In this document: positions 13,401 to 25,700 of the stretch, in pieces
Position numbering within the stretch: the stretch's first letter is position 1
Layout of the letters: each line of letters opens with the position of its first letter
DNA from: Branchiostoma floridae
Lineage: Eukaryota > Chordata > Leptocardii > Amphioxiformes > Branchiostomatidae
Assembly: GCF_000003815.2 (NCBI RefSeq)
Contig: NW_023365936.1
Location: 124,001-188,000 of the forward strand
Direction of reading: 5' to 3'
Length of the DNA: 64,000 nt
Program-made: the position numbers and the translations under genes
The notes under the pieces: model-generated
What the model was told of the DNA's origin: nothing
Seen by the model: the letters and a program-made list of their open reading frames with translations, nothing else
The model's database searches: none

Positions 13401-14628
13401 AAACATGTATAAATGTCGTCTCAACGCATCTAGTCAAGAGCTAAAATCGACGTTGTGTTTATGTTTTATATAAAGGTACCTCAAACTCTTTTCTTGGTCG
13501 TGCTCTGGTTTTCACAGCTTTCTCGATGTCTCTGGGGGTGATGTTACCGTCAGAAGTCAACATGGCGGCGGAAGAACTGACCAAAACGCCCCGTGGGACG
13601 CCTGGTGGTCGCTTCGTTCTGGACGAGGCGAGGTGGATGTCCAGTTCCGACTCACTCCCGAAAGAGTGGACCCTCTCCAAGCCGACAGGCGCTATGTTGT
13701 GCTCTACCTGTTAAACATTCAACAACCATAGTGTAACACTTGTTACTCACGACACACACTTAGCGCTACTACAACAGAGGAAACTAGAACAGTAATGTTT
13801 GTTTCCCCAGACAATTAACACAAAGAGGTTACTCGCTAAGTAATTGTGATAAAAGAGTCTTTATTCAAATTTGATGACTAGACTAGAATAATGGTGGCGG
13901 ACAGACAATGTGTAACAAGTTAATAATCGAAAGATGTATTCAAACCAAACGCAAGACAAACTCCAAGGCGATACAATTAGCAATATAGAAGGGGACTTTA
14001 AGAAAGTTGTAAGGAATTGCCACAAGAATTGTCTGTAAAACACACGAATCTTACGCTTTAGATAGTACAAAATAAAAAATAAAATTTCATTCGTTTTCAA
14101 CTCTGCGGGGTCAAGAACTCTCGACAGGTGGTTGAGAATCTAACCGTGACTAGTTCTCAAATTCGAGCTGTGGTGGCCATGTTAGGTGTAACTACATGTT
14201 TTCACATCGTATGTGTGCCTGTTGATACATTCCAGCGACTTATTGTACATCTATCCCCTCAGGCTAGCTAAACACAAGCCATGCATCCTTGGAGAAGCAA
14301 CGTATGCAAGGCACGATTTTCCATATGTAATCGGCCATGTATGAATACCTGTTCGGTGTACTAAAAACCCGGTAGCAAACGTCAAATTTCTGTGCTACAG
14401 TACATAACTACTGTATTGTGTTTTAAAAAAATACTCTAAACCAATGTGTCGGTGCCACGAAGATAGTATGTAGTACATTTATAACTTATGAATGGGCTTG
14501 CGTCTTGAGATAAAAGTTCTTCAAGATTTTTGACCTACCTGTTTTACCTCCACCTTGCCGTAGGTAACAGGTGAGGGTTCCTTCCACCGCACTTTGGTCG
14601 GCGTCATCGAATTTTCCATAGCAGCCAT
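4376..14628 (-). CDS. Large disordered protein with C-terminal gamma-glutamylcyclotransferase-like (AIG2/BtrG-fold) domain
   Basis: A 16-exon model gives 1007 residues. Coding exons, 5' to 3': 14628-14539, 13707-13480, 10888-10834, 10300-10048, 9775-9619, 9388-9258, 8918-8848, 8580-8391, 7999-6808, 6685-6648, 6524-6447, 6236-6102, 5874-5792, 5470-5343, 4911-4794, 4452-4376. All introns are GT-AG and phases agree at every junction; the total of 3024 nt is a multiple of 3. The ATG sits in a good context (GCCATGG). Residues 1-800 are low-complexity, with an acidic tract near 375-415, a cysteine cluster (C580, C583, C600, C602, C605) that could bind zinc, and RVRF at 632-635, which fits the PP1-docking pattern. 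Residues 860-1000 match the cyclotransferase fold: FAYGADM at 863-869 replaces the usual YGSN loop, and M939 in LDSHMG sits where the family has its catalytic glutamate. Catalysis is therefore doubtful. I do not recognise a named vertebrate counterpart. Confidence 0.85.
5567..5716. mobile_element. TTCGCGG-family MITE, copy 2 (diverged)
   Basis: Lies in the intron between exons 5470-5343 and 5874-5792 of the cyclotransferase-like gene. It starts ATAAATGTATTTAAGTTCGCGG and continues with the AATTTAATTTC block seen in copy 1, but the right half is decayed. Confidence 0.7.
8848..8918 (-). other. 71-nt coding exon of the cyclotransferase-like gene
   Basis: This small exon has no useful open frame of its own and is found only by splicing logic. 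The upstream exon ends with two spare bases and the downstream exon needs one base to start. Joining them directly gives a stop codon. The segment between TTTTCCAG and GTGAGC is 71 nt long and exactly repairs the phase, adding 24 residues that begin KLKPLYPVTQ. Confidence 0.85.
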
Positions 14629-14689
14629 GGCAAAAATCACCACCCTAAGGGGCCAAATCAAGCAGTTTTTAACAAGGTTTTAATCCGGT

Positions 14690-17600
14690 TAACTGCCAAA
14701 TTTTCCAATCAGTCTATCACTTGTGGGCGCCATACTACAACTGGTGTGTCGACACCTAACTCCACGGGACGATATCGGAGTGGGCCGGTTTTTGTTATTC
14801 ATGATTCAATGGGGAACCGGTTAAAAACAGGAATGATCTCTTAGATCATGTTACAATCCGTTTCAGTTAACACTCTTGGCTTTAGAATCTTTCTTCTTAA
14901 GCATACCGTAGAACCTTTCTTCTATACGAATATATTCTCTGATAAAGTAATCACTTTTGGTGGGATTGTTGGCTTGGTATGTTGTGTTTTCGGTGAGAAA
15001 CTGAGTTTTTCGGGTGAGTTAGTTCCTCCCGCTAAGGTGATTATACAGGTGGTTCCACAGTGGCGACCCGGACCTGTTTCACTAAGCAACCCGTGACCTT
15101 TGGTAAACAAACTTGTTGTGCAATGGCTGACGCAGTAGTACTCTCAACTTTCATTACACTTAATGTCACTTTTCTGAGGGGACGAAAGGCAAAGCTGATA
15201 AACGTTTATATCAATATTTCTTAAGTTGTATAAACGTCTGAAGAATTTCCCTTACCATATTTTCTCAGTTTTAATATTAATCTAAAAGGTGAAATTACTT
15301 CTCACTTAAGTAATGCTGTTGTAAGAATTCTTAGACAATAATTGAGAGAACCTAAGATGAAAGTAATCTGGTCAAAATTTCTTTTCCTATAATCAAAAAA
15401 CATTCTTCAAATCATAGGATTTTTGTTTATTTCTAGTGCTGATGTAGCATTAAAAAAAAAAAACAGAAATTAGAAAAAAATTATTATGAAAGGTATAATA
15501 CACATGAATCAAACTTACATGTAATAGAATTTGAAAAGATATATAACTTTCAAAATCAGAAGTCATTTCAAACTATGCAAACTATTGTACAGTCAGATAT
15601 AACCCCATTCCACCTGATATCACATTATTCCATTTTTGTTGCCTTGAAGGTAAATGTTGCCAAAACTTTTATCTAGGGATTTGGTTAAGCGTACATTCCA
15701 GGTGTCATATAACGTTACACTTTAAAAGTTCAAAGAATGGTTCTTAATTAAAAAAGACTCACACATTCATCATTCTACTGGATACTTTATTTCAATTGAA
15801 TGCAATCTCTATAAGAAGAAAACACAATGGAAATTTTGGTAGCAAGTGCAACATCAACAAAACTAAGAATGTATGACATTATTACATGTATAACAAAACT
15901 TGCACGAGTGCAGATAATGACAGCAAACCGTGTGCATGCTATTACAACTCAACTTATTAACCGGTTAACCTTACTGTTTTCTGGTGTATCTAACAGGTTG
16001 GACTGATCAGATAATGCTAATTTACCTTTATCCACAGAGTAACCTATATCTGTTGTTTTTAAAATAGGCCCGGATATTTAGAGATATCAAGTCATAGGAC
16101 AGTGGTTTCAGTTATTTTTGTTGGCTCGATATACTAAAATACCCTGTTTCTAAAAACAATGGATGTAGGCTACCCTGCATATAAAGGTGAACTAGCAAGT
16201 TACATTCTACTTTTTAGCAGTTGCAATGTAAGTTGTTTAAAGTGCTTATTCAAACACTTGTCCTTTGTTTCTACACAATTACACACTTTCTACAACTGAA
16301 TGCATAAAAATACAGTTACGAATGCACACAAATTCCATAATTGCTGCAAACACACTAAGTAAGTTTGGCTACAAACTAGAACTGCATCCGAATATTCAAC
16401 AAAAACGTTTCCATTACTTAGTATTATCAGCAAAGTTAAAGAATGTACAACTGTACATGAAAGAAACCACTGTTCACATCAAACTGGTGTACATTCAAAG
16501 CTTGTGATGACACCACAATGGGTCTCTAAACCATACTATGCATGAATCAGTACATACTTGCAAAACTGTTACATATCTTGGGCTACACCACCTGCATGTG
16601 CCCTATGATTCAACTGTTACAGCATAATGCAACATGACATCAGATAACACAACATTGTAAATGACAAAGTGAGTACCTGTCTTGATGTAAGGTAGTACTC
16701 ATGTTAGTATCCAAGTAGTTGTGGGTAGTACAGTAATTGTGTTAGATACATGTTCTTTATCATAGATAATAGTAATTAAATTATATCTAATTCAGTAACT
16801 TCAAGGAAAGTCAAAAACAGTGTCTTACTGTCTAGATAGATATACATGGGGATTTGGGTAATATCATGTAGTACTACATAACCCATGTCTTTCATGTGTA
16901 CTTCTATAGCTACTTTTTGGGGTTATTTTAGAATGACTTGTATTCCCTAAAAATTAAATCTAAACCTTGAGCCCATTGATTTTTTTCCTATTCTGCATCA
17001 TATTAGTTAATATGATAATACATGTACATTTGTACCTTCAGTCATGATATCAACCTTCATATATTGTAAAATTTGCTGTCATTTATTTCAACAGGCAGAA
17101 ATTATCTTCAGCCAATTGGGCATTAAAAAACAGATTATCTTAAGTATTCAGTACAAGTGAGAATAGTTACCAACAAAAAATGTGGGCAAAACAATAACAA
17201 TTAGGGTCCTCAGAAAAATACAATGAAGGGGAACCAAGTGGCAATCTGTGCTTCAATGATGATTTGATGATTGTATATACTTACCTGGTACAATTGTTCA
17301 GACAAGCATGTGTAGCTGTTAAGCTTGATAAAACTGGGCTTTGTACTCAGTTTTCGTATTTGGAGGACGAATCTTGTAGATATTTCCCCACTAGACTAAA
17401 GACTACACCAAGTGAGCTAGAGGGTGTAAGAGAATCTGCAAAATTTTACACTCTTACATGGTCTTGTGGGAAACATTTGCTTGTACAATCAGTTTTGACA
17501 CTTGTACTAACTTGTAGGATGAATCCATGTCAATGCTTCCCCACAAGATTAAATACTAGATCATGTGAGCTTGGGTACATTAGCCTAGGGAATCTCCAAA

Positions 17601-18270
17601 GGAAAGTTAACTTGTACAGAAATAGTAATCTTGAAGCTGATCTATTAAGGGCAAAGACAGCATCCAAGAGCTAAACAGAGTCAAACAGATCCTGGGGGGA
17701 GTTGGACACTGTTTAGTCCTTGGATACAGTCTTTGCCACCAATAGATCTGCTTGGAGATTACAAAAGTAGATGTGTGGCATCCAGTGATATGAGAAGAGC
17801 CCTTTGAGGCACTTTGCTCTCCATTTGCAATGTGATGTTGCTCTTCTGATCCCTTATTCCTCTGTGCTAGCAAATATAGTAGCAACAACAAAGGCTGTCT
17901 GCTGCACTACTGAAGTCAAAACATAGGGCCCTCACATATAGGTGACAGAAATGTCACACCAACGGGCATCTGATCAGAAGACATCAACATTCAATCCTCA
18001 TAGTCATTGTCCTTCATCTTGTAAAGTATCTTTGCTTCTGCAAAGTAGTTGTTATGCATATCATATTCATTCAGAAAAGATTGAAAATACTTTTTCATCC
18101 ACTGATGTGATATTGGGCTCAAATGTTTAGGTACATTATTCTGTGAAAAAATGACCAAACCCTGCAGGTTCAAGCTTCCAACACCTCTTTCCACATGAAG
18201 AGTTTGGGTAGTTAGCTTGTTTAAGGCATTACTTCTAAATGAACAAAGGGGATGGGCATCAGATGAAGTG
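14690..18270. other. Intergenic gap between the cyclotransferase-like gene and TRAF2-like gene
   Basis: About 3.6 kb, AT-rich, with no supported exon. The first 200 bp to the left would contain the promoter of the minus-strand gene that starts at 14628. A small inverted repeat lies at 17638-17751, and a degenerate repeat with two related blocks containing CTTGTAG and TTCCCCAC lies at about 17365-17600. An AATAAA on the minus strand near 18276-18281 could end the TRAF2-like transcript, which would give a 3' UTR of about 1.4 kb. Confidence 0.5.
17638..17751. mobile_element. Small inverted-repeat element
   Basis: The left arm GATCTATTAAGGGCAAAGAC is mirrored on the right by the reverse complement of GTCTTTGCCACCAATAGATC. 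The arms are about 38 bp long with several mismatches and are separated by about 35 bp. No coding capacity. Confidence 0.55.
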
Positions 18271-19710
18271 GATGATATATGACATTTATTGTAGAATATC
18301 GCCAGTTAAGGGTATTGTGCCAATGAGGTAAAATGCATAGCTTGCCACTCTTTCGTGGGGAATACCTCCTCTTATCCATTGTGAAAAATCCAAATAGAAA
18401 TTAGACAATTCCAATGGACATGTACAGTATGATGTTATTGTGACATCAGAAATCTAGTTCAATGTAGGACTTGTCGTTAGTGGTATTTCTTTCCTACAGG
18501 TGCACTGATGTTGTTAGACATACGATCACCATGATGCTTTCTTGATGGAATTACGGTAAGAAGCAGTTAAGGGTGATGGTGAGATTTGGCTATGCTGATC
18601 TATCTGCAGGACTTGAAAAAAGAGAAGAATTTTTGATGGTATGTCTCTACTACAGCAACTACAGAAGCTAGCATTGAGGCATCTGTCAAAACCACATTTA
18701 TAACTTTGATCATAAATTCAACAGTACCTTCAATGTCTCAGTCAACAGTCAAATTTGGTGGATTTCTCTACTTTGATGATGATCACTACAAAGAGAGGAG
18801 GAAAGTTAGAGTTTCAAACCCTACCAGAGGGGTCAGAATATTTCCGATACCGCGACGCGGACGCATCTCACATGGTACCGTTTGGGCCAGATTTAGACCA
18901 AGGCCATTTTTATGTTCTTACACGTCTCTTTGTAGACTAAAAATACACCAATAAAGTAGAAATACACCAATGCAAAGCAACACATTTCGTCAAACTCAAT
19001 TGCAAACTCAATTAATCTTGTATGTCCATAAGAAAGTCCGTAAAGTAACTGTATAACACGCAACATAGCTCATTGTTCTATCCATGCCATACTGTCACTT
19101 TACGGACACTAACGTCATCTTATGAACATGCAGGGTAATTCATACAGTTGTTTAATTGAGTAAACATTGCCGCTTAATGTAACATGTTGCCTTACACTGC
19201 TATATTCTGATAAAGGTGTTATGCACGATTTATGTTCTGATGGTGTTAAACTGTACTTTGGGTATGGAGGTACATGTATTCCCAAGTGGGTAAGGATACT
19301 TGCTTTGTACCAATTTGATAAATTTGCATAGCCGCTTTTAGTGGGCAGGATAGTTTCATACATTGCACGATTAGGAAGTAAACATTTTCTCACAAGTTTA
19401 ACCCATGGTCTCTTCAATTTATATCTAGATGCCTGTTGGTGTGAGATTACTGCCACCTGTGAGTTGTCACATCCGAGGGGAATGGCCAGAGAGTGAGGGA
19501 TACATGGGTGTGACCATGAAAATTGCACAAATTTGCAAGTTCTGATCTGCTCGATGAAGATGTTGACTTCCGCATTACAGGATATCTTCAAAAGTGCATG
19601 TATGATATACATGTACACTTGTGATGATTCCTGAGTGCTGAGCCACTTGGCAAAACTGGCAATACCTCTCTGTCTGGCCATTCCCCTTGGATGTGACAAG
19701 GTGGCAGCCC

Positions 19711-22700
19711 TTAGTTTAAATCCGACGTGTCCACGATGATTTTTAAGAAAATCGCATCGTCGCGGACGTAGGCATGGCGTGTACTCTCCAACTGGCTGAG
19801 GGGCATAAACAGTGGACAGCCACTTGCAATATTCATGTCACTGGTTGGGCGCTTGAAAGATGAACTGGTTGGATCAGGGCGGAACGCATCGATCACGTGC
19901 TCACGGTTGTTCTGGTCCAGGAGCATGAAGGTCACCTTCTGACGGAATGGCCAGCGCAGTAACCCATCAAAGTGCCCCCTCATCAGGACGAAGAACAGGC
20001 TGATGTGGCTGCCCTTCCCCATCCCATCACCGTTCAGGTAGATGCGTGCACACATCTTATAACCTGTACGGCTGGTGTAGAAGCAGGGGGAGTAGATGGA
20101 TGTTGTCTTACCAGTGATGGCGTCATGTCGCTTTCTTGTGAAGTCTTGGATCTTCCAGAGGAGAGTGGCATCGTAGGATGTCATCTCCAGGGATGTGATT
20201 CGGAGATCCTGCTCAGCAAGGGCCACGTCTTTGAGGGCGATGATTCTCTCCTGGGACTTCATCTTTCGCTCAATGGACTCTATGATTTCTCTGTCCTGGC
20301 GCCGCTGCCTCTCATATGCTTCAATGGTAGCAGAACACTTCTCAATCTCACGATTGAGAACTGCGACTATACCCTCAAAAGTAGCGACCCTAGTTTCCAT
20401 TGCTACATACTTATGCCTCATTTCTTCCTGCTTACTAGCCATCTGCTGAATGCGATTTTCAAGCAACTTGGTTACCTCTGATGAGGCAGAGCCTGAGGCT
20501 CCCCCAACCTGTGATGCTGTGTTTTCCAAAGCAACAATCCTGTCAAACAGTGTCTTCATGTCTGCATCCATCTTGCTGACTGCCTGCTGCATGTGTTGAG
20601 CCTGTGGGTTCTGTTTCAGGAGGTTTACCTTTTCCATGAGAGTCAGATGATTGTCTAGCAGGTGGTTCAGGTGATCAACATGGTTCTTGGCGATGTGGTC
20701 ATTCAGTTTCTCACGTTCCAGCTGTGATGATAAACAAGCTTAGATAGCAACCATACAAAGAACTGAAATGAAAGTTACAGAAATTGAAACATAACAAACT
20801 ATAAGATTAAGAGTTCTTGTTATCTGTAAATGTTAGGGAGATATTCATCTATAGGTACATGCAAGTTTAAGATGATTGATTCCTTTCAGTGACTTAATTT
20901 CTTAATTTTCCAACATACCTTTGCCTGACATCCGACTTTAGCAAATCTGCAGGCTACTTTCAGCCTTTTACAATCTCCGGTGTCTTCATCCTGATGTTGC
21001 TGCAACTGTAGAGAGGATATTTCATTGCAATGATATGGACATATCTCAACTTAACTGTTAACAATAATCAACATACTTTCAAGATCAAGAGAAGCAAGCA
21101 GATTATATTTGCCGAGAACCTGAATTCCACTTGGTTAAAAAAGCTTCTGAATCAGTATGTTAAAAAGTACCACACCCCCACCCCCCACAACAGCCTGGAG
21201 GTCATGGGATTAGGTAGGTATAAAACTTGATTGATAAACCCCACTTACCTGGGCCCTTGGTATCTTCTTCTTCCCACAGAAGTCACAGTTCACGGGGACT
21301 TGAGGGCATATGAAAAGATGATCCTGCATAAAAGAGGTATTTCCTTGAAGTTAAACCTGTACATGGAACATGCATCTACTTGTATTGTGATTCCTGAAAT
21401 ACATGTACATAATTTTCAAATATAAAGAGGACTACATGTTAGATAGAACATGAACAAATCACAGTTTTACAATGATTTGTATGGTGACTTCTCCACCATG
21501 AATTCATGTCCCCACACTTCAAATACAATTGCATTTGTTTCCATTGCATTACTACTACTACTGTACTTAAGAATTGATTAAACCATGGCCATTAAACACA
21601 ATGGAAAACATCAAAGTTCTTACCATGAAATAAAGTCTTCACAATTAAGTGAACTTAAGTCCTACAAAGATAAGTGATATGACCTTCAAATGTTACCTTT
21701 TCATCCTTCAGCAGTATTTCCTGTGCACAGTACTTGCACTTGACTTGTCTGACAGCACACTCCTTCTCCAGATGTGCAGCAAGATCCATTCTCATCACCT
21801 GTTTGCCACATCCTTGCTTTGGACATGGGATTAGGACAAACTCACATGTCTCTTGGTGTTCCTGGACAGTGGGGAAGACATACACATTGTCTTCTTAAAG
21901 AGAAGATTTCTCTAGCACTCTAACAAAAAGTTTGGAAACCTAGATTTTATCAATCTTATCTCCTCTATTAATTTTAGTATTATTCAGTTTATTTTAAACT
22001 TGATTTATTACCCTTTTCATTCATACGAAATTTGTCATGATCCTACATTTAAGGGTCAAATACAAGAGCTGACTATGCAAGTGTGTCATAAAAACAAAAT
22101 GCGGACATTCCTCTCCCAAACAAAAACACAGTGTCTGAATTTGGCAAGAGAATTATGTCCCATTCCTTGGGCAATCAAATCAACATCAGTCATTGTAGTT
22201 TGTACTAGGGGTGGGAACAGGTAAATTGTGCCGGTGTGACAGCCGGGGGGCGAGATCACTAGCGTTCTCGCCCCCCTTTAGCATTTTCGCCCCCCCCCCC
22301 CCCCAAGAGCAGCTGGTTACTACATATTACAGGTGCGCTACCTGGTACTATACTGCACCTGGGGAGTAACGTATATGGTGTGTTACCTGGTACCTTATGG
22401 CACCTTATTACCGTACCGTAAGATGCCTGTCATACCTCGAAAGTCGATACTATATTGTTCGGTGCAAACATGACATTGAAATGAAAAAGACAATTTTTGC
22501 AGCTGAGGTGGCATAAAAACAGTGCTACTGCGAACGTATAAATCAACACCGTCTATGGTACGGAATACGTCAGCTATATGTTTTCAATTTGTCACAGTGT
22601 TTTCTTTCTTGTGCTGGAAACATTTCCAAAGCACTAACAAAAACACACGTGAATGATAGTTTCTCATTATAAACACTATCTACGCGCAAGTTGATATAGC

Positions 22701-25700
22701 TGTTGCTAAATGCTACACAAACACTGGTAAAGTACCAGTCTTAAGAAACACGGGTAAATGCATCAGTTCCTAAATACTAGAAAAAACAGTCATGTTGGAG
22801 GTGAAGATATCCCTTGGCCAGGTGCATATACCAAAATGTGCGTTATTCTAATTAATACCTAATATTTGCATAATTAATAAAGACATTACATAGTTCTTTT
22901 GTGGTCACTTCATGGTAGAGACTTCATATTGGAGATATATAGGTTGCTTGAGGACAGGTGAATACAATGAAATACATCTTATGTCAAGACTCAGGTAATA
23001 TGCAATAATGGGAATACAAGGGACCCAACCTCCTTGTCTGAAACAAGTTCAACTATCTTATTACCATGTAATTACGTTACTATTGATACTATGAATGGAG
23101 CTATGTATCAAACTCGTGTACTTATATCATTCTGAAACTGCATTTTGTGATTTATACCAATCAACTTCTAAAATGTCATGTAAACCCGTTTTGGGGGGGG
23201 GGGCGAAATCGCTAAAGGGGGGCGAGGTAGGGGGGCGAGATCACTAGCCGGGGAGGGCGAGATCGCTAGCGATTTCGCCCCGGGGGGGGGGCGAGATCGC
23301 GGGGGGGCGAGATCGCTGTCACACCGGTACAAAAGCTTTTTTTCTTGGACCAGTCCCCAAAAAATAAGACCTGAAAATAAATCAGTGGGCCGAATTTTGG
23401 ACCGGTTAGAAAATGAACATATTACACAGACTCAGTATAATCAGCAGGCATTCACGCATTTTGGTGCTTTGGCAGTTAAAGAAAATAACAAGAGTGAAGT
23501 AGAGTTCATAGTAATTTCTACCAAGCTTCTTCAGTCAAACGTACCAAGGAAGTTAGCCTTGTTTGCATGAAGACCTAGGATTTTAAAAAGCCAGTGGGAG
23601 TCGGAGACTTCACCAGACAGATTGTAGCGAAATAGACCATTGTTTTTAGTATCACCAATTCAAATGTTTCACAATCAAGTCCAGGTTCAGGTATGTGGGA
23701 CTGACCTGAACCTGATCCTCTGGACCTGAACCAGACCTGGATTTTTTGTACCGGTGTGACAGCGTTTTCGCCCCCCTTTAGCGTTTTCGCCCCCCCCCCC
23801 CAAGAGCAGCTGGTTACTACATATTACAGGTGCGCTACCTGGTACTATACTGCACCTGGGGAGTAACGTATATGGTGTGTTACCTGGTACCTATATGACA
23901 CCTTATTACCGTACCGTAAGATGTCATACCTCGAAAGTCGATAATATATTGTTCGGTGCAAACATGACATTGAAATGAAAAAGACAATTTTTTCAGCTGA
24001 GGTGCCATAAAAACAGTGCTACTGCGAACGTAAAAATCAACACCGTCTATGGTACGGAATACGTCAGCTATATGTTTTCAATTTGTCACAGTGTTTTCTT
24101 TCTTGTGCTGGAAACATTTCCAAAGCACTAACAAAAACACACGTACGTGAATAATAGTTTCTCATTATAAACACTATCTACGCGCAAGTTGATATAGCTG
24201 TTGCTAAATGCTACACAAACACTGGTAATGTACCTGTCTTAAGAAACACGGGTAAATGCATCGGTTCCTAAATACTAGAAAAACAGTCATGTTGGAGGTG
24301 AAGATATCCCTTGGCCAGGTGCATATACCAAAATGTGCGTTTTTCTAATTAATACCTAATATTTGCATAATTAATAAAGACATTACATAGTTCTTTTGTG
24401 GTCACTTCATGGTAGAGACTTCATATTGGAGATATATATGTTGCTTGAGGACAGGTGAATACAATGAAATACACCTTATGTCAAGACTCAGGTATATGCA
24501 ATGACGTTAATATTGATACTATGAATGGAGTTATGTATCAAACTCGTGTACTTATATCATTCTGAAACTACATTTTGTGATTTATACCAATCAACTTCTA
24601 AAATGTCATGTAAACCCGTTTTTTTTTGGGGGGGGGGGCGAAATCGCTAAAGGGGGGCGAGGTAGGGGGGCGAGATCACTAGCCGGGGAGGGCGAGATCG
24701 CTAGTGATTTCGCCCCGGGGGGGCGAGATCGCTAGTGATTTCGCCCCCGGGGGGGCGAGATCACGGGGGGGCGAGATCGCTGTCACACCGGTACCCACCC
24801 ATATATACATGGTACCCATTGCACAAAAGAGTGATCATAAGAAATGAGTTATCATTTTAAATGAAATAAACAAGCTTGCCAATGGCATAACTCATAATAT
24901 GAAGTCCTGGCAGTTCTTTTGACACCTATAAGTAAACCTAGGGTTCAACCCATAAATGTACGAAAATAACAAACAGAAAAAAAATTGCGATGGCAATAAA
25001 CAAACTTTCCAATGATGCATAACAAAATGGAATTGATACTGTAACATTATGATATTTCAAACTTAAGTTTCCAAACTGTTTGTTTTAAGTTTATATTTAA
25101 ATACCAGAATGTTACTCCCTTTCCAGTGTCATACATATACATATCTTACCAAAAAAATCCATTATGAACTTCATAGCTTGATGGATATTTCAAACTTTAA
25201 ATCAGAAGCCAAGATCAATGGAACTTTGTCCCTCATACAACTAGAAAGGTCATGAATAAATTTAAAAGAGCACAAATGGTTAACAAGCGAGCTAAATGTG
25301 GTAGTTTCTAATGCGGCCATTCCATTATGAAGGGATAAAAAAGAGAAGTGATTAGGCTTGTAAGCATTATCCTGAAAGCAATTGTTAGCAAATATTCAGC
25401 AAAGGCAAATGATAGAGAAAGCTGCTCACACAAGGAAATGTTCACAACCTGGATGTCTCTATTCATGCATTATGGACTAATACTGATAGTAAAAACAAGT
25501 CATGTTCAAGTGCAAACTAAATGACATGCAACACATGCAGAAGTACCGATCAATGCACTGAACAAAAAAAAGTCATAGAAAATCTGAAGTTTAAGTTCCA
25601 TAAAGGTCCATTTCTGAACCTCTCATTCAGTTGCCTTCATGTCAGTTATAGTACAACTTTGGCAGTGATATAGTGTTGAAGGCCATGACTGTTTTGTTTT

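Noticed and set aside
18755-18940. Plus-strand frame containing LPEGSEYFRYRDADASHMV
   Set aside because: Looks slightly protein-like but is short, isolated and without splice partners.
19115-19699. 194-codon minus-strand open frame directly after the TRAF2-like stop codon
   Set aside because: It lies in the expected 3' UTR, has no recognisable domain and no splice or start-site support. Most likely a chance frame.
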